Source: Viscum album
Taxonomy: Eukaryota > Streptophyta > Magnoliopsida > Santalales > Viscaceae
Length of the DNA stretch: 64,000 bases
Assembly: GCA_963277665.1 (NCBI GenBank)
Contig: OY728122.1
Coordinates: 1,549,026,868 to 1,549,090,867 of the forward strand
Direction of reading: 5' to 3'
Shown here: piece by piece, positions 36,192 through 49,520 of the stretch
Layout of the letters: each line of letters opens with the position of its first letter
Numbering within the stretch: position 1 is the stretch's first letter
The notes under the pieces: model-generated
What the model was told of the DNA's origin: nothing
Database searches by the model: none
What the model saw: only the letters and a program-made list of their open reading frames with translations
Position numbers and translations under genes: made by a program

Positions 36192-39100
36192 TGTAACATC
36201 CCAAGTAATAATGAATAATAGATATTTTATCTATGTCTATTAATGAATTAGATAGTGTTTTAGAGGCTTAAAATGAAAATAAATCAAATCTTAAGCATGG
36301 AATACACTAATATTTTTAAAAGATTGTTTTTCTGCCTTTGATGGCAAAAAATTTTTGAATCTACCTTTTGACAATTTTATAAACTATTTTTTTCAAAATA
36401 AACTCAATATTTATGATTGGGACATCAAAATTTACTTTGTGTGAATTTTTGTATTTTTCTGACAATGATCATTTTTCAATGAATAGTGAAAAATACTGCA
36501 TTTTACATCAAAACTGCTTTTTAATATAATTTATTTATATGATTAGATTATCATTTGAATTGGTTTTGAAGTGAAATTAGAATATATTTTTACCATTTAA
36601 TCCAATGGTGGTCATTGGAATCAATTTCACTTTGAAATTGGACTTAAACTGGTGTCAATCTTTTGATACTTATTGTTTCATAAAAACACGCTATTTGTCA
36701 TAACAGCGGGAATTATTTATTAAATTAATTAATGCGACTTATATGTTTTGAATTTTTTAAAATGGAATTCATTTTTGAATTAGGAATATCAAATATAGCA
36801 TAGGGTGAATTTTTGGTAATTTTCTGAAAAATATCAATTTTTGATGAATAGTGAAACCACTAAGTGGTAGTTAATGAAACTGATTTTTCGTTTAAATGAA
36901 ATTTTGACACTTTTGTGTTTTTAATTTAAAAAATCTGACATACATGGTTGTAATTAAGAAGTAAAATGTGGTTCAATGGGATTAAAATAATTTTTTGGTG
37001 AATAGTAATTTATTAAGTTCTTAATCTCGATTAGTGGTAATTAATGTAATTTAAGGTAAAAATGATATTATAAAAATGTGAAAACACCGTGAAACTTGTC
37101 CTACACCTATTGGGTGAGTCATGGACGACCAAGAAAACCCATGGGTCGATTTAGGGGACCCCATGGAGCCACTTGGGTGAGATAATGACTTTAATGCTTT
37201 TTTTTAAATAAAGGTGAAAATGACACTAACATAAATTGTTTTACTAAAACAATTTTTAGAAGGGGTTATACTAATAATATTTTTGTCTATAAATATTCAT
37301 TAGAAATATAAAAAGATTTACTACATCATATTATTTTTTTTATAATTTTTAGACATTAAATAAATTAAATTATTTATGACATCATGATGATGCAGCGATG
37401 ACCTCATTATTTAACGATTTAAATAAAATGGAAAGATAATGTAATATCTAAGACCTACAAATGTCCAAAACCTATTTGATGAGTGTATTTATAACCCCTA
37501 TCACCTTATCCTCGAATTATATCAATGTGGAACCTTATAAATTCGAAACACTTTTGAAAATAAAATAATAGTTTCATGATTTCCAAAAGTGCCCCTCCTC
37601 TCCTCTTATAAAAGGCCACCCACCTCTACCTCATATCACACACTCCTCAAGCCTTTGGCTCGGCCATCCCCTGCCCATTTACTCTCTCCAGATCCCTCTC
37701 TTAATCCTAGAGGATTCCCTTTGGGCAGAATCCTTTCAAAGGAAGCCTTTAGGATCAAATCAAAAGGAGTTACACATTTAAAGGTAATTCATTCTCTCAT
37801 GTTCATTTGTTTTATTTTGCTTCTCCAACCCCATAAACTCTTTTTATTTACTTCTTTTGTAACAACACCAGTATCTTCAATATACTATGATGTTGTTATA
37901 ATATTTATTCGAGCTACACTCTCACACAACTACATCAAACGGTTAAAGAACATACGGTTTCTGTGGATGGCGAAATTCTGCCTCCTAAAATGATGATTGT
38001 TCAATACTCATTTAACACCTTCAAATGTGAACATTATGATGTCACTATTTTTTATATATGATATATGATATGTTTATTTTTTCCTTTAGCTTCTTTATTT
38101 TTCATTTATTTCATACCATTATTGTTTCCATTATGGGTAAACATGATATCTTCATTTTAGGAAGTGCGGACTACCGCCCCCTGAAAGTGATTTGATTCGT
38201 TAATACCATATGTGGGATGTGTAAAGGATAAAGTTAATGATATTATATTTGTTATTATACTTTAATTATAATATACTCTTATATCATTATTATTCCATTC
38301 CAGAAAATACGAAATAGAAATGGAAGTAGCGTTCATGCGTACGTACGGCTTACCGTCTCCATGAACGGTGCATTTCATTTCTTACCTCTAAATGTGATGT
38401 AATATTATAAATACATGTATATGCTGAATATATATGATATATATGTTATCCAAATCATTAATATCATTCTAGATATAATGAACCTTTGACCAAATTAACA
38501 ACATGTAAGTGTAAGAAGTCTATTTTTGACTTAAGAACCAAATACCGACAAAATGAACATTATTAACTTAAATGATTACATGATGTTCATAACATGGTAT
38601 AAAAGGAATAATGAACTTGAAAATGGTTCTTAAGCAAGTAGATATTAACTCATGTTTTTTATTCAAGAGATTAAAGAATGGTCGGGTCAAGTCGGATACG
38701 AGGTATGGGACTTTGTCTCAATCTCCTTTCATTGAGGCATATTTTATTTTATACACAACATTCTTTTATACGGTGTATAAACCAATTTGACTTTTACGTT
38801 TATTCAAAAGGAATCTTTTTTATACGAAGCGTTTACTAAAATAAAAAAGGGAATGTTTTTGTCGTACGTATGCGGCGACAACGACTTCTCTACCATCGTG
38901 ACCGTTATTTGAGTTTCAGCTATCTCTACAAACCATACCTTCTTTTTAAAAGAAAAATAAATACCATGTTTTACTTTTCTTTTATTTTGGTATCGAAAAT
39001 GGTTTTCATAATGTTTTTATATCAATGTGTTGTATTTATATCTTGTGATTGAAAGGTAGGAATGTTATGTTTCCTTTATGCATGTTTTGTGTGATATGAT

Positions 39101-39758
39101 TATGTTGAGGTTCTTGGGCATTATTATGAAAACGGATGGTTTCGTGATAAACTAAGGGCGGGTGAGCCCGATATAGCTCTCCAATCCATTGGGTAACGCA
39201 AAAGAGTGAAACGTTAAGTTTTCTCCGAAGAGATTTAGGGAATATACTATGATGGGTATTTCAAACGTAACCAAGAGGGTTACTACCTACGTAAGAATGT
39301 TATGAATGCCTCAAGTTACCTTTATGTCTTATGATTTCTATGATTTATTCCTGATTTTATGAGGTATGTTAAAGCGCCTATGTTTTATGGGTAAATTATG
39401 ATTTCATTCTTATGTATATATGAACTCATGTTTCCTTTCCATGTTTTTTTTATAACCCATACTGAGCTTTTTATGCTCATCCCATGTTTTTTTGAAATGA
39501 TTTTCACAGGTCAAGGGAAAGATACATGATATGATGATAGTGTCATGGAAGTGTCAAGAAAGAATCCATGTTTTATTTTAAATATGTTTCAATTGATGGG
39601 AATGAAGAATACTATCTTTATGTCACCACTTTGTTTATATGTGGAATGTAATGCATGTTTTAAATCTAATTCTCTAAAACTCTAAACCTGAAAAGATCTT
39701 CAACGTGTAATCATGTGATAACACAAGATTAAGTAAGATTTAAGGCTGGGGCCTTATA
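36192..39758 (+). repeat. 3' LTR of element F
   Basis: From TGTAACATCCC to GGCCTTATA, 3567 bp, homologous to 27941-31518 throughout. TATA box 37607-37613, hairpin stem 38166-38177, CTCAAT/ATTGAG loop 38717-38736. An open frame across 37589-37993 lies in U3/R and resembles no protein. Confidence 0.92.
37607..37613 (+). promoter_or_regulatory. TATA box of F 3' LTR
   Basis: TATAAAA in the same context as 29366. Being in the 3' LTR it could only drive read-out into the downstream flank. Confidence 0.55.
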
Positions 39759-39763
39759 GTGAC
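39759..39763. repeat. Right target-site duplication of F (GTGAC)
   Basis: Exact copy of 27936-27940. Confidence 0.9.
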
Positions 39764-40082
39764 ACCATGTGGGGTTGTGTATGGTTGAATTTTTTCGATC
39801 AAATGTTGAGTTGGGTCTGAGGGATCAATTCTAGATAACCTTTTGTGAATTCTATTCTTGAGAATTACCTTGTGGGTGAGGTGATGTTGGGTGCTTATTT
39901 GTGAAATGGAGAGGCTGACTAAGGATTCTAATGATGAGATTAGCCCAAGGTTTTGGATGTATATTAAGGTACCATAGTGGGTTCCTTCTAATTTTTTAGA
40001 CATATCAAGGATGAATCATTTCCTATTGACCTTGATAATGTTAGTGTTGTAGTTAAATATTTAATTTGAAAGGTTCATGTCA
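39764..40082 (+). other. Old flank between F and D
   Basis: TG-rich non-coding DNA of the same character as 27032-27935, from which it was separated by F. It ends at the edge of D. No gene is seen. Confidence 0.45.
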
Positions 40083-40088
40083 TGAACC
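40072..40088. repeat. Perfect palindrome at the edge of D
   Basis: GGTTCATG-T-CATGAACC is a perfect inverted repeat with a single central base. It straddles the inferred left edge of D's LTR (TGAACC at 40083). Confidence 0.6.
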
Positions 40089-42617
40089 AACACAAATAGA
40101 CACTGAAACATTCACACGTCTTGGCCCGAGAGGCATTCCCAATCCTCTAGGTTTGAAAACTGGTTTCATGTACTCAATAGAGAATCAAGGAAATTATTTC
40201 TCCCAATATAAATAAATACAAATTGAAAATAAATAGGGCATCAAAAATAAATATATAAAATTTTCCCAAAATAACATCATTTATACATAAAAATCAAAAC
40301 ACAACTATACAAAAAAAACCCAACTGTATTTAAAAAACACTAAGCCTCCATATGGACTCATGTTTCATTCTACATTCCCAAAAAAACATAACCCACATCA
40401 ATAAAAAAATGAAACCAACACCAGAAGCAAAAGACAAAAAAGAACTCTAGGAATGAGTATTAAAACTCAGTATGCATTCCAAAAAAAATCTATTCCCAAG
40501 AAATTACCTTAAATAAAAGAATCATAAATTTCATGTTTGATATAGAATACCTCATACTATAAATTTTACAAATTTTAATTTTAAAACAAAACCAGATCCA
40601 TTTATTTTTTTCATTAAAGTCAATCTTATTTACCAAGGATGATACATTATCATTATAAAGGAGAATGAAGATGTTTAAATTTTAAAAAGGTAGTGGGGGA
40701 GAAGAAAAAAAACTATTTTTAAATTTTTTTCCATGAAAATTTGAAAAAATATCATTAATAAAATCCAAAAGGGATACCCCGCAATGGAGAAACAAAAATG
40801 ATCAAAAAACACGAGAAATGAATAAATAGTATGCACAGGTTACCAACAAACAATGCATCTCAGTCTTCCACCACATATAACTAAGTGTTGAACGATATAG
40901 CAAAACCAATGAGATCGGGGGAATAATCTATAACATAATTACATATTACTCATCCTGAAGGAATTATCCACCCGATGACATCAAATAATTCACATACTAA
41001 ATGACACCCTACTTGGTCTGACTACGGGGTACTTACACAATGTGATGAAAGGACCTTGTTAAGATCCCCTAGTCAGAGCGAAGTCTTATGCTAGTGTATA
41101 AAACTTTCCCCAAAAATACACTCAATATTTCAGGTTCCCATGTCAAGAATAATGTTGGGGTGATACAATAATTTCAAACAAGAATCCAATCACATGAATC
41201 AAATTCACATAAAAAACTAACACAAAAAGTCACCCCCTTTGTCACCCCAATGAAGAAGTCCCATGACTTTCAATAACTTGAACCCAAAAGAATCTCTCAG
41301 GGTGGACCTCCCATAAAAATTCATATAATTATGGAAAGAGGACAATCCAAGATGATTTTTCAATATAACCAATTTCATAAAAATTCTAATCGGTCTTCAC
41401 ACCATTTCAAATTTCAAATTATTTCCAAAGATGAAAACACACACCAATTTAGAATCAAAACCACTTAGAAAACAATTTTAGACACCCAAACCACCTTTTT
41501 AGATGCCAAAAATTTCATTAAAATTCCAAACCATTCTATATAAACCACAAATCATATACAAAATCAAAACTGTAATTTTAACAAACACATGGTGTGAAAC
41601 ATTTAATAAAAATATATATACTATAAAACTAGTAGGAAAAAAACCCATTTCATATAAAAAATTTATTCTAAAAAAATAAATTACTAATAAACATATAAAC
41701 AAGGTGAAAAGTAAATAAAATAAGGATTATTAAATTTGAAGGATATGTGAAAACGTATACCTACCTCAAACTCCCGTTGCTTCAACAATTCCCACCCGAA
41801 ACTACATCACATTGTATGAAGAAAGAATAACATGAAAGATTAACTATAAAAACACAAAACCCATAATTTAAATAAAGGGTATCATGAATAATATACCAAA
41901 AAGAATAAGGGATAAGAGGGAAAACCGAAAAAATTAAATAATAAGGAAGAGGAAGAAGTGATGAGAAAATTACCTTGAATATTTATCCACATAAAATGAA
42001 GAAGTCGCCTTATAATCACTACATATGGAGTACGGAGGTGTGAAGATGATGAGAGGATCCTCTTATGGTTATATGAGTCAAATGGGGGAGTAAATGTAAT
42101 GTTTTTGGGGTTACAATATAATGATTTTAGAAGATTAATTTAATACTTTTAATGATCTAGGAATTGTACATGGTTTAGCTGTACAATTTCACAAACAATG
42201 CACCAACTATGCACCCTCTAGTAGACAGATTGGAATCCTCCATAGTTAACCTGAATGGTTAAATAATCCATGCACATACAGTGAAATTCCACATTGTAAA
42301 ATGTTTCATGGGATTCACACTTAGGAAACATTTTTAAACAAACCATGAACCTCAATCATGCGTCTAGGAAAAATCCCACAAACATCTCCCCTTTTCACCC
42401 CAAAACTCATCCAACTCAAGGGAATAAACTATACAATATGAATACCCCATAGAGAAGTTCCAACAGGGGTGTCACAACCCCCCACTATATCATTTTCTCC
42501 TAAAACCATTCATATTATCAATAAATAAGACCAAAAACCATCCATACCCTCCATAACAAAAAAGAGAAACCAAAGGAAAAAAAGATTTACCGAACTAAGA
42601 GAATAAAATAAAAAACA
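40083..42617 (-). repeat. Left LTR (3' LTR) of D
   Basis: Aligns with 57103-59635: CATGAACCAA at the left edge, GGCCCGAGAG near 40124 (GGTCCGAGAG at 57144), ATGAGTATTAAAACTCA near 40453 (57500), ACCAACTATGCACCCTC near 42202 (ACCAACCATGCACCCTC near 59232) and GAAACCAAAGGAA near 42567 (59581). Strongly diverged. Confidence 0.7.
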
Positions 42618-42893
42618 TGGACTGAAAATTATCCCCACCATTATACTTTTGTCCCCTATAAATCCAAAACAACAATAATTGATTGATCAAAGACAAAGGT
42701 TCACACATTCTCACAATATGATTCCTCAAACTAAAAATTACCTTTACTATCACCATGAAGAAACAAATAATTATAATAAACAAATAAAAATATCAAAATC
42801 ACTTCTTGAAAATGGAATTTAAAAAAACGAACCCCAAACACTACAAACATACCACAAACAAAACCATCAGGCATACTCTAAAACCACGACATC
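42618..42893 (-). other. Internal remnant of D next to its 3' LTR
   Basis: A/C-rich on the + strand, no coding motif. On the - strand GGTGGGGATAA (about 42633-42643) may be the remnant of a polypurine tract. Element C begins at 42894. Confidence 0.4.
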
Positions 42894-43084
42894 TGTAACA
42901 AATCGTGTTTTCATAAATTCAAGGACCATTTTTTTAATATTTTAATAATATGTTCAATAATCATATAAGTGTAATATGGCCTATAGAATTTCCAAAGAGC
43001 ATATAATAATTTTTTAGAGCCTGGATTTCCAGATAATGGGATATGTTACTTGGCTGCATAATTAGTTTTAAACGCTCTTCCTAG

Positions 43085-43164
43085 GCCACATAGTTTTTCT
43101 GAAACTGTGCAGTTATAGATATGGGAACTTGTCAGCCGCACGGTGTTTCTGCAACCATGTAGGC
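43085..43164 (+). repeat. Two tandem hairpins in C 5' LTR
   Basis: Two related imperfect stem-loops, 43085-43110 and 43135-43164, both of the form GCCRCA-n-GTTTTTCT-GAAAC-TGTGC. The other LTR keeps the pair at 51289-51315 and 51339-51366. Another GC-rich hairpin pair set in an AT-rich LTR. Confidence 0.55.
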
Positions 43165-44724
43165 TAAGCTTCACGACCATGAAACATCATAATATTTTTA
43201 TGTATAGGGTTTCCATATTGATTGAAAATTGTGCGACAACTTATTTTCAGTTGAAATATCCGAAATTCCCCTCACATAAGATTTATGTTTATTTATCCTT
43301 TACCTTTATTCCTCTAGAGAATAACTTTCCTTCCCGTCCCATTTTGAGCTAAAAAATATCTCAAGTTATTATTTGATGCAACTCCATATTTTGGGGTTTG
43401 TTCCTTGATCCATCGAAAGTGTTGGATCAATCTTGGTAAGATCGCATAGTATCCTAACTCATATTCATGTTTCCATTGAATTTATTGTGCCATTTAGGTG
43501 TAGGATAATCTCCCTATTTTTAGTGCATTAGAAAATTTATCAGATCTCATCCATCTTGTTCCAAATATGAAGCCGATACATAGTGAGACATTTTCTATGA
43601 CCATGAGGTAGATGGTCAAGTCATTTTCCCATTAATTTTTGTTGTTTCATAACAATTTCATTGTGACACAAACATAATTATTATAATAATAAAAATAATA
43701 TTTATTTCTTTATGTATAATTGACTATTTCCCCATGATATACACCTATCGACCATTATTTAAGAGTTTATTGGATGGATACTTCATTTATGGACACCCTT
43801 TTGGTGTGCTAAGTGAAACTTCCATTTTATGGCTAATTTCTCAATTTCAATATTTTCCTTTAATGTCTTCATCTTAGACATGAAATGTAATTTCTCTTGA
43901 ACCATGAGTGGTAAAAATATCCGAAAGAAACACTTATGTGTTTGAACCACTTATATTTTGAATTTACAATTTTTTAATTTTCCATGGTTGACTATGAAAC
44001 CTTAAAATTACCAATAAGGCTTATACCATAATTTGAATTGGCTTAATGAATCAAAGGGAAATTAAATGCAATGTGTTAAATGGTAATGGTTTTTAAAATG
44101 GATTACCCTCCTATAAAGTAATTAATTGATTTAGAGGGATTTTATTAATCTCGTTGTATTTATTTTACATAAATGAAATGATTGTTTTACGATGGTTATT
44201 GAGTAGATTAGATGGTAACAATGCAATGCCAATTATTACTTCCTTATCAAATGCTTATTATGAATCATAATGTTATAAATGGAATTAAACATGAAAATTA
44301 TGTTCCATGAGATATTTTTCAACATCAATTAAACTATAATTAAATATTCAATTATAGAGGTTGTGTACTATGGTAAGGGGTGATGACAACAATGGAAAAT
44401 CACACTCCTTTACATCGGGTGTTGATTATGGAATTTTACAATTGTGTAACTATATGGGCATTGGGATGAGGTGCTAGGTTCCATGAATATAATGTTTCCA
44501 CGATGGATCACATGTCATCCTGAGTGTCACAACATGATGTCTCTCACTATAATGGGATGAAGATAATGTACCCTATTTCAGGATCTTATATGCTCTTTAA
44601 ATGGTTCATGGATGTTAGAGTTACACCTCAGTATAGCTAGAAATAGTATTACAAGTATTCAGCCACTTACGTGCGAATGTACTTAGTTTATATAGAAGGA
44701 TGCAATGTATAATATATATACATA

Positions 44725-44742
44725 TGTGTGTGTGTGTGTGTG
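44725..44742 (+). repeat. (TG)9 microsatellite in C 5' LTR
   Basis: Nine TG units follow ATATATATACATA. At the homologous site in the other LTR (about 53220-53236) the run is purely TA. Confidence 0.8.
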
Positions 44743-45499
44743 TTACTACTACTATATATATAGTGACTATTCAGACTTCACCCGACTATGATCTGAAGCA
44801 GGTAGAGCTGTTAAGAATCCTTTAGGAACTAGGGTGGCCAAGTTATTTATTTTTTTCATCATTTCATTCTTATTTTTTTATACCTTCACACCGTATACTT
44901 ACAGTAACTTCTCAAATTAATTGTAGACACTGTTGGTTGTGGCCTATAGAGATTTTCAACTTATACCCTACTGGGTCTTCCTTTGGTACTCAAGAAGATT
45001 TTCACTCTATAGTTATGGATAAAGGAAATCACCCTTCTACCGGTTCTTGAAATGATTTTTAATAGATGGGTATTAGGTGTAGAGGGACAATATTTAGCTC
45101 TATATGGTTGTGGAGGATCTTCTGTCCTTTTTTTCTTTTGTTCTAATTTATAGCAAGATTTTTTATGCATGTTCCCTTTTTGTATTACAACATTCCATCC
45201 ATCCATGTGTTAGAATCTATCATAGTGGATTATGATTATTTATTCAGTTATCTTGGTATCTATTTACACTTCAATAGGTTTTTTATTCGATCTATTAATA
45301 TATGATTACAATATTGTTTATTATTTATTGTGTATACTATTCTACTATGATAAGAGGGTAAAGTCTCTCCAAGATACCACATTCACACCCTCACTTGTAG
45401 TCATCAACCTTAAGTATATGGGGAGGCATGCTTGAGGGCATGTGACCAATCGACCCAGGGTACATGTGAAAAGGATCCTCAACTAGGATGTTAAAAAAA

Positions 45500-45520
45500 T
45501 AGTATCATAGGGGTCTCATT
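45500..45520 (+). other. Primer-binding site of C (tRNA-Met type)
   Basis: TAGTATCATAGGGGTCTCATT resembles the TGGTATCATAGG primer site of F and starts one or two bases after the inferred LTR end. Confidence 0.6.
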
Positions 45521-46459
45521 TCCAAATTTACTATATGTATAAAATATAATGGATGTTGGGAATTCAAGGGACATAGTCTTATGTCCTATTTGAACATCAC
45601 GAAAACATGATTAGGGTAAAGGGCGAGTTTCCTAAATTATTATTATTGTTCTGCATTTTTCATATTACGGGTGATATGATTTCACCATTGGGTGACGAAC
45701 AGGCTATGTCTTTATTGTTATTGTTGTTCCGATTAAGGATTTATATTATTATTGGCCTGATTATATGAGGGAAAGGATCATAGATACATGAATCATTATT
45801 AGTAACACTAACACTAATATGTAATTCATTCCTCCATACCATGTCCTTTTTAGCATTCATTTTCCTATTGCCTATTTATAATTTTGTAAATATGTATTGA
45901 ATTCTTATAACACATCTAATAGGTATTGGAAAACATAATTGATACATAATGTTCCTGCCTTAGAATTAAAACTCTTTTCTAAATAGGTTAATGTAGACAC
46001 TTTAATCAATCAATTATGTGACAATGACCCATGAACCAACCATCACATTGATTGGAACATTTTATGGTGTGAGTTAATTTGATATCATATTTTGGTTCAT
46101 AAAGATTATTGTCCCTTATGAATTGAATGTGGTATACCATCTACCACAACAATTTTATGTGATTTAAATGTTTAAAAAGGAAAAATTCAAAATGAATTTG
46201 ACATCTAAGGTGAGAATTGTTAACATATACATGAGAAACATAGATTTATACTCCGAAGCATCTTTAGTAGTGGGTAGCAGGGTACCACTTTTACATTCTT
46301 ATGGCTTGTTATGGTCTCTTATATCATCTATACTAAGATTTTGAAGCAAGGAGAGAGGTTTGATCATTTCTATTGGATGGAATTAATATAGTCATTGTTT
46401 ATTTTTTATAATATTCTAAATTGATAAAAAAATTCTGAGCCATGTGTTTGGCATTGTAG
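45521..46459 (+). other. Leader of C
   Basis: No coding motif. Longer than the ~130 bp leader of F, which may reflect another small insertion I could not delimit. Confidence 0.4.
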
Positions 46460-47400
46460 TGTCATGTCGCCATGATGCCCTCAGATCGCAAGCCCTAAAG
46501 GCGATAACAACCATGTACCTAAGGTGGAGACCCATGAGTCACCAGTCATAACTCATATAGAGCCAAATGTGGTTCCAATTATAGTTAATAATATTGGAAC
46601 TGACACCTAGTTATGAGATAGTTTTCTATATATGATTCAGTCTATGCATGGTGTTAATAGACCTTCCATGATCATGTAAGAGTTGAATCATCAGTTTTAG
46701 TAGAAGTAACCTCCAAAACATTCATGGGATAGAAGTAACCATGCTATGGATTCTTGGATCAAACAAATACTATTAATATTTGATCATCTTAATATGCCTC
46801 TAGAGCAGAGGGTCAAATGTGCGACATTTATGCTATGTGACCCAACTAAGCGGTGGTGGGATGTAATCACCCAGGAAGATCGACAAAGACATTAGGTTTT
46901 AGAAGACCTCCATATATCCTTCTATGACTATTTATTTCCTTTCACACTGAGGGATTACAAAACTATAGAATTTATGAACCTGTAGTATGGGAGAATGTAT
47001 GTTGAGGAGTATTCTACTCATTTCATAGAGCTATAGTGATTCAATCCTACTCCATCATCTTATGATAATTTTATCACTAGGTGACTCGAGGTTGTGCTAG
47101 TTTCCACCTTCTGGTCATAGGTTAATGTGTTCTGGTTGAATACTATTTTTCAAATCATTATCTAAAACCATATTATAGAGAGGAGTCTCAGAGTGGATGA
47201 TGGTGCATGTTAGGGTGGTTAGACACTGATGTCTATCAACACTTCTTCTTCTATGAGTAAGCATTTATTCACAGTTTCTCATAAGGGTATTAGCATCCAG
47301 GATTCTTGCACTGAAAAATTCATGATTTTTTACAAAAGTGGGAAGTAGGGACACCCAAATACTCATTGTTTTTAGGATCTAGTGGAGTGTAGTGTCTATG
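46460..47400 (+). pseudogene. gag: gag remnant of C
   Basis: Starts around MMPSDRK near 46471. A capsid-like stretch near 46796-46860 contains CATFMLCDPTKRWWD, and near 46975 MNL-YGRMYVEEYSTHFIEL matches the LxQGxMSVxEYxxxFxxL segment of gypsy gag. A weak zinc-knuckle-like segment lies near 47330. Stops are frequent. Confidence 0.65.
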
Positions 47401-47699
47401 GTAGGATGGTCAAATATTTCATTTCTAGAAGACATTTTTGAATATGAAAATCTATCTAGGATCCACACCTACTGCTCAGTCAGGAGTGGGGTATGTAGGA
47501 TCACGATAGGTAGGTATCTAGAATGGCATCTGTCTATTAGGATGAGGTGGATGTCATGGAAGAGGCAGCCATGATTATGATTCTTAGTACCATAATAGTG
47601 AGTTCACTTAGGAAATTTAGGAAGTTACTTATGGTTATGGTTTGGGCCAGTAACATTCATTCCAACCTATTTCTAAGGATAATCGTTCCAAACCTTATA

Positions 47700-47980
47700 C
47701 TATATGAGGTACTATTCTATTGTACTCAAATTTAGCATTTTCTTGGTTTAACACAGGTGCATCTCGCTCTTTTATATCTAAGGAAATCATTGGAAGTATA
47801 AATCATAAGATTGAGAACTATTATCTCATTATGATTTTAGACACTCCACATGGAACCCAATCTGAGGGTTTTCATCATTGTAAGGAATTTACCCTTGAGA
47901 AAGGAGGATAAATTTTGTGTGTGTAATTTTTACATCCTTAACATTAATGTCTTTGAAATAATTAATGGGATGGACTGGTT
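47700..47980 (+). pseudogene. pol: Aspartic protease remnant of C
   Basis: FNTGASRSFISKEI (47747-47790) is the active-site region with the catalytic aspartate changed to asparagine (family LFDTGASRSFIS). GMDWL near 47969 closes the domain. Confidence 0.7.
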
Positions 47981-48179
47981 AGTTCCCTAATGATCACATG
48001 TTGTATTCAATCATCATAGGGTGTCATTTACCTCACCAAAGGACTTTAGGAACATTCATAAGGGAGAATGGGATGTTAGTGATACTAGAGATAGGCCTGA
48101 GAAGAAGAGGTTGGACAGTGTTACAACATATATTTACAGTCCTTTCTTCGATGACTTGAGGTTATGAACCACTGTATTT

Positions 48180-49070
48180 CACCCAGTGTGGAAAATTTTA
48201 GAGACATAATACCTAATGACTTATCTAGTCTACATCAAATGATTGGTGTAGATTTCACATTGGGTTAGTGCAAGGAGAAGCACCAGTGATAATTACTCCT
48301 TATAGGATGACACCTAAGGAGATTCTGAAACTCAATAACCAGTTGGAGGATATTGAGGCTAGAGGATCAATATTCTAGAACACTTATCCTTGGGGTTATC
48401 CACTTATTTTTACTAAGAAGGTAGAATTTACCCTCAGGCTTAGTGTGGATTACCATATTTTGAATCTTCTCAGAGTAATGAATCCAAATCCCCTTCTGAG
48501 AATAGGCAACCAATTTGATCATCTATGAATATCTTTTGTATTTTAAAAGATATATCTAAGGTCGAGCTACCTTTTGGTTCATATCTAGACTTCCAAAATA
48601 CCTCACAGATCATTCAATAGTAGGTATAGTCTATATGAGAACCTATTTATGCCATTTAGACCCACAAACCCACATAATATTTTCATAACTCATATGAATC
48701 ATGTTTTCCACTTGTATATGGATGATTTTTTTACTATTTCTTACATATATCATGGTGTATTCATTCTACATACATAATCATGAATCCCATTTTTAGATCG
48801 TGATGAATGCACTGAGAGGGAATAATCTCTATAATTTTTTTTATTAAATGCCACTTCTGGATCGATAATTTCCACTTCCGGGGTCATATCATCATCTAGT
48901 TAGGATTCACAGTATACTCGGAGATATTGAGAGATGCGGTTTCTTGGGGGTAGGCCAAGAAAATAATAGAAATTTTAGGTTTCTTGGAGATATTCAGATA
49001 TTATAAATGCTTAATCTAGAATTTCTCACTCCTTGCAGCACCGCTTACGAGCTTGAAAATGAATGATTTT
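48180..49070 (+). pseudogene. pol: Reverse transcriptase remnant of C
   Basis: PYRMTPKEILKLNNQLEDI (about 48298), RGSIF then TYPWGYPLIFTKK (48364-48420), LRLSVDYHILN (48435) and NPNPLLRIGNQFDHL (48484) follow the RT core in order. LYMDDFF at 48712-48732 is the catalytic box. RFLGDIQIL near 48978 matches the thumb segment FLGLxGYYRRF. Frames shift several times. Confidence 0.75.
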
Positions 49071-49129
49071 AAATTTGTATGGTCCAAATCATTTAAATCA
49101 TATATTCATGTGTGGAAGGGAAGACTAAC

Positions 49130-49520
49130 TTCTACCCTAATAGTGAATATTCATGAACTATGAAGACGCTATGTTTTATAATATGACACTTTGGGTATCC
49201 AGATTGGATCTACACATGAGGAGTGAGTCATCACGTATGGGTATCGTCAGTTGAAACCTCACAAGAAGAATTATGCAATGCACGATCCGGTTATCATTCT
49301 TGTAGTTCATTTATTAGGTTTTTGGAGACACTATTCATTTGAAAGTGTTTTTTGGTATTGACAAACAAAAATTTCCTTATGTTCATATTTATAGAGTGAG
49401 ATCTCAATCTCATATAGCAAAGGTGGGGGGAGTTCCTATAGTTATTTGATTTCTAGTTTCCCTACAGGAATTGAAAAGGAAATTCAGTTGCTGATTTTTT
49501 GAACCAAAAGGCTTAGAAAG
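49130..49520 (+). pseudogene. pol: RNase H remnant of C
   Basis: VVHLLGFWRHYSFE near 49303 corresponds to the [15 protein letters not shown] segment of the gypsy RNase H. Upstream, a HKKNYAMHDPV-like stretch near 49260 fits HExNYPTHDLEL. The C-terminal HPGKxNxVADALSR box is barely recognisable around 49470. Confidence 0.6.

Larger units (their letters stand above)
27941..39758 (+). mobile_element. Element F: Tekay/Del-type Ty3/gypsy chromovirus, nearly intact in structure
   Basis: An 11.8 kb element with two ~3.57 kb LTRs, exact 5-bp target duplication, tRNA-Met-type primer site (31521), gag-pol, polypurine tract (36178-36191). Domain order is gag, protease, RT, RNase H, integrase, chromodomain-like tail. 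The LPPSLSxVHxVFHVSMLRK wording, the ILDxRxxVL tail and very long LTRs are typical of the Tekay/Del chromoviruses. Seven in-frame stops and one frameshift mean it cannot make a full polyprotein now. LTR ends are TG...TA rather than the usual TG...CA. By eye the LTRs differ at 8 of about 200 positions (29925-30125 against 38160-38360), so F is much younger than its neighbours. Confidence 0.93.
42894..45498 (+). repeat. 5' LTR of element C
   Basis: Begins TGTAACAAATCG. Shared with 51099-53984: paired hairpins with GTTTTTCTGAAACTGTGC (43085-43110, 43135-43164), ACCATGAAACATC near 43179, TGGAATTAAACATG near 44280, ATCCTTTAGGAAC near 44816, and GGGGAGGCATGCTTGAGG near 45419. It holds a (TG)9 run at 44725. 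Confidence 0.78.

Noticed and set aside
37589..37993. 134-residue open frame across the TATA region of the 3' LTR of F
   Set aside because: The homologous stretch of the 5' LTR does not keep it open, and no LTR protein of this kind is known to me.
42466..42500. TGTCACAACCCCCC as a possible LTR start
   Set aside because: The homology between the two D repeats continues past this point to about 42617 and 59635, so it is internal to the LTR rather than its edge.
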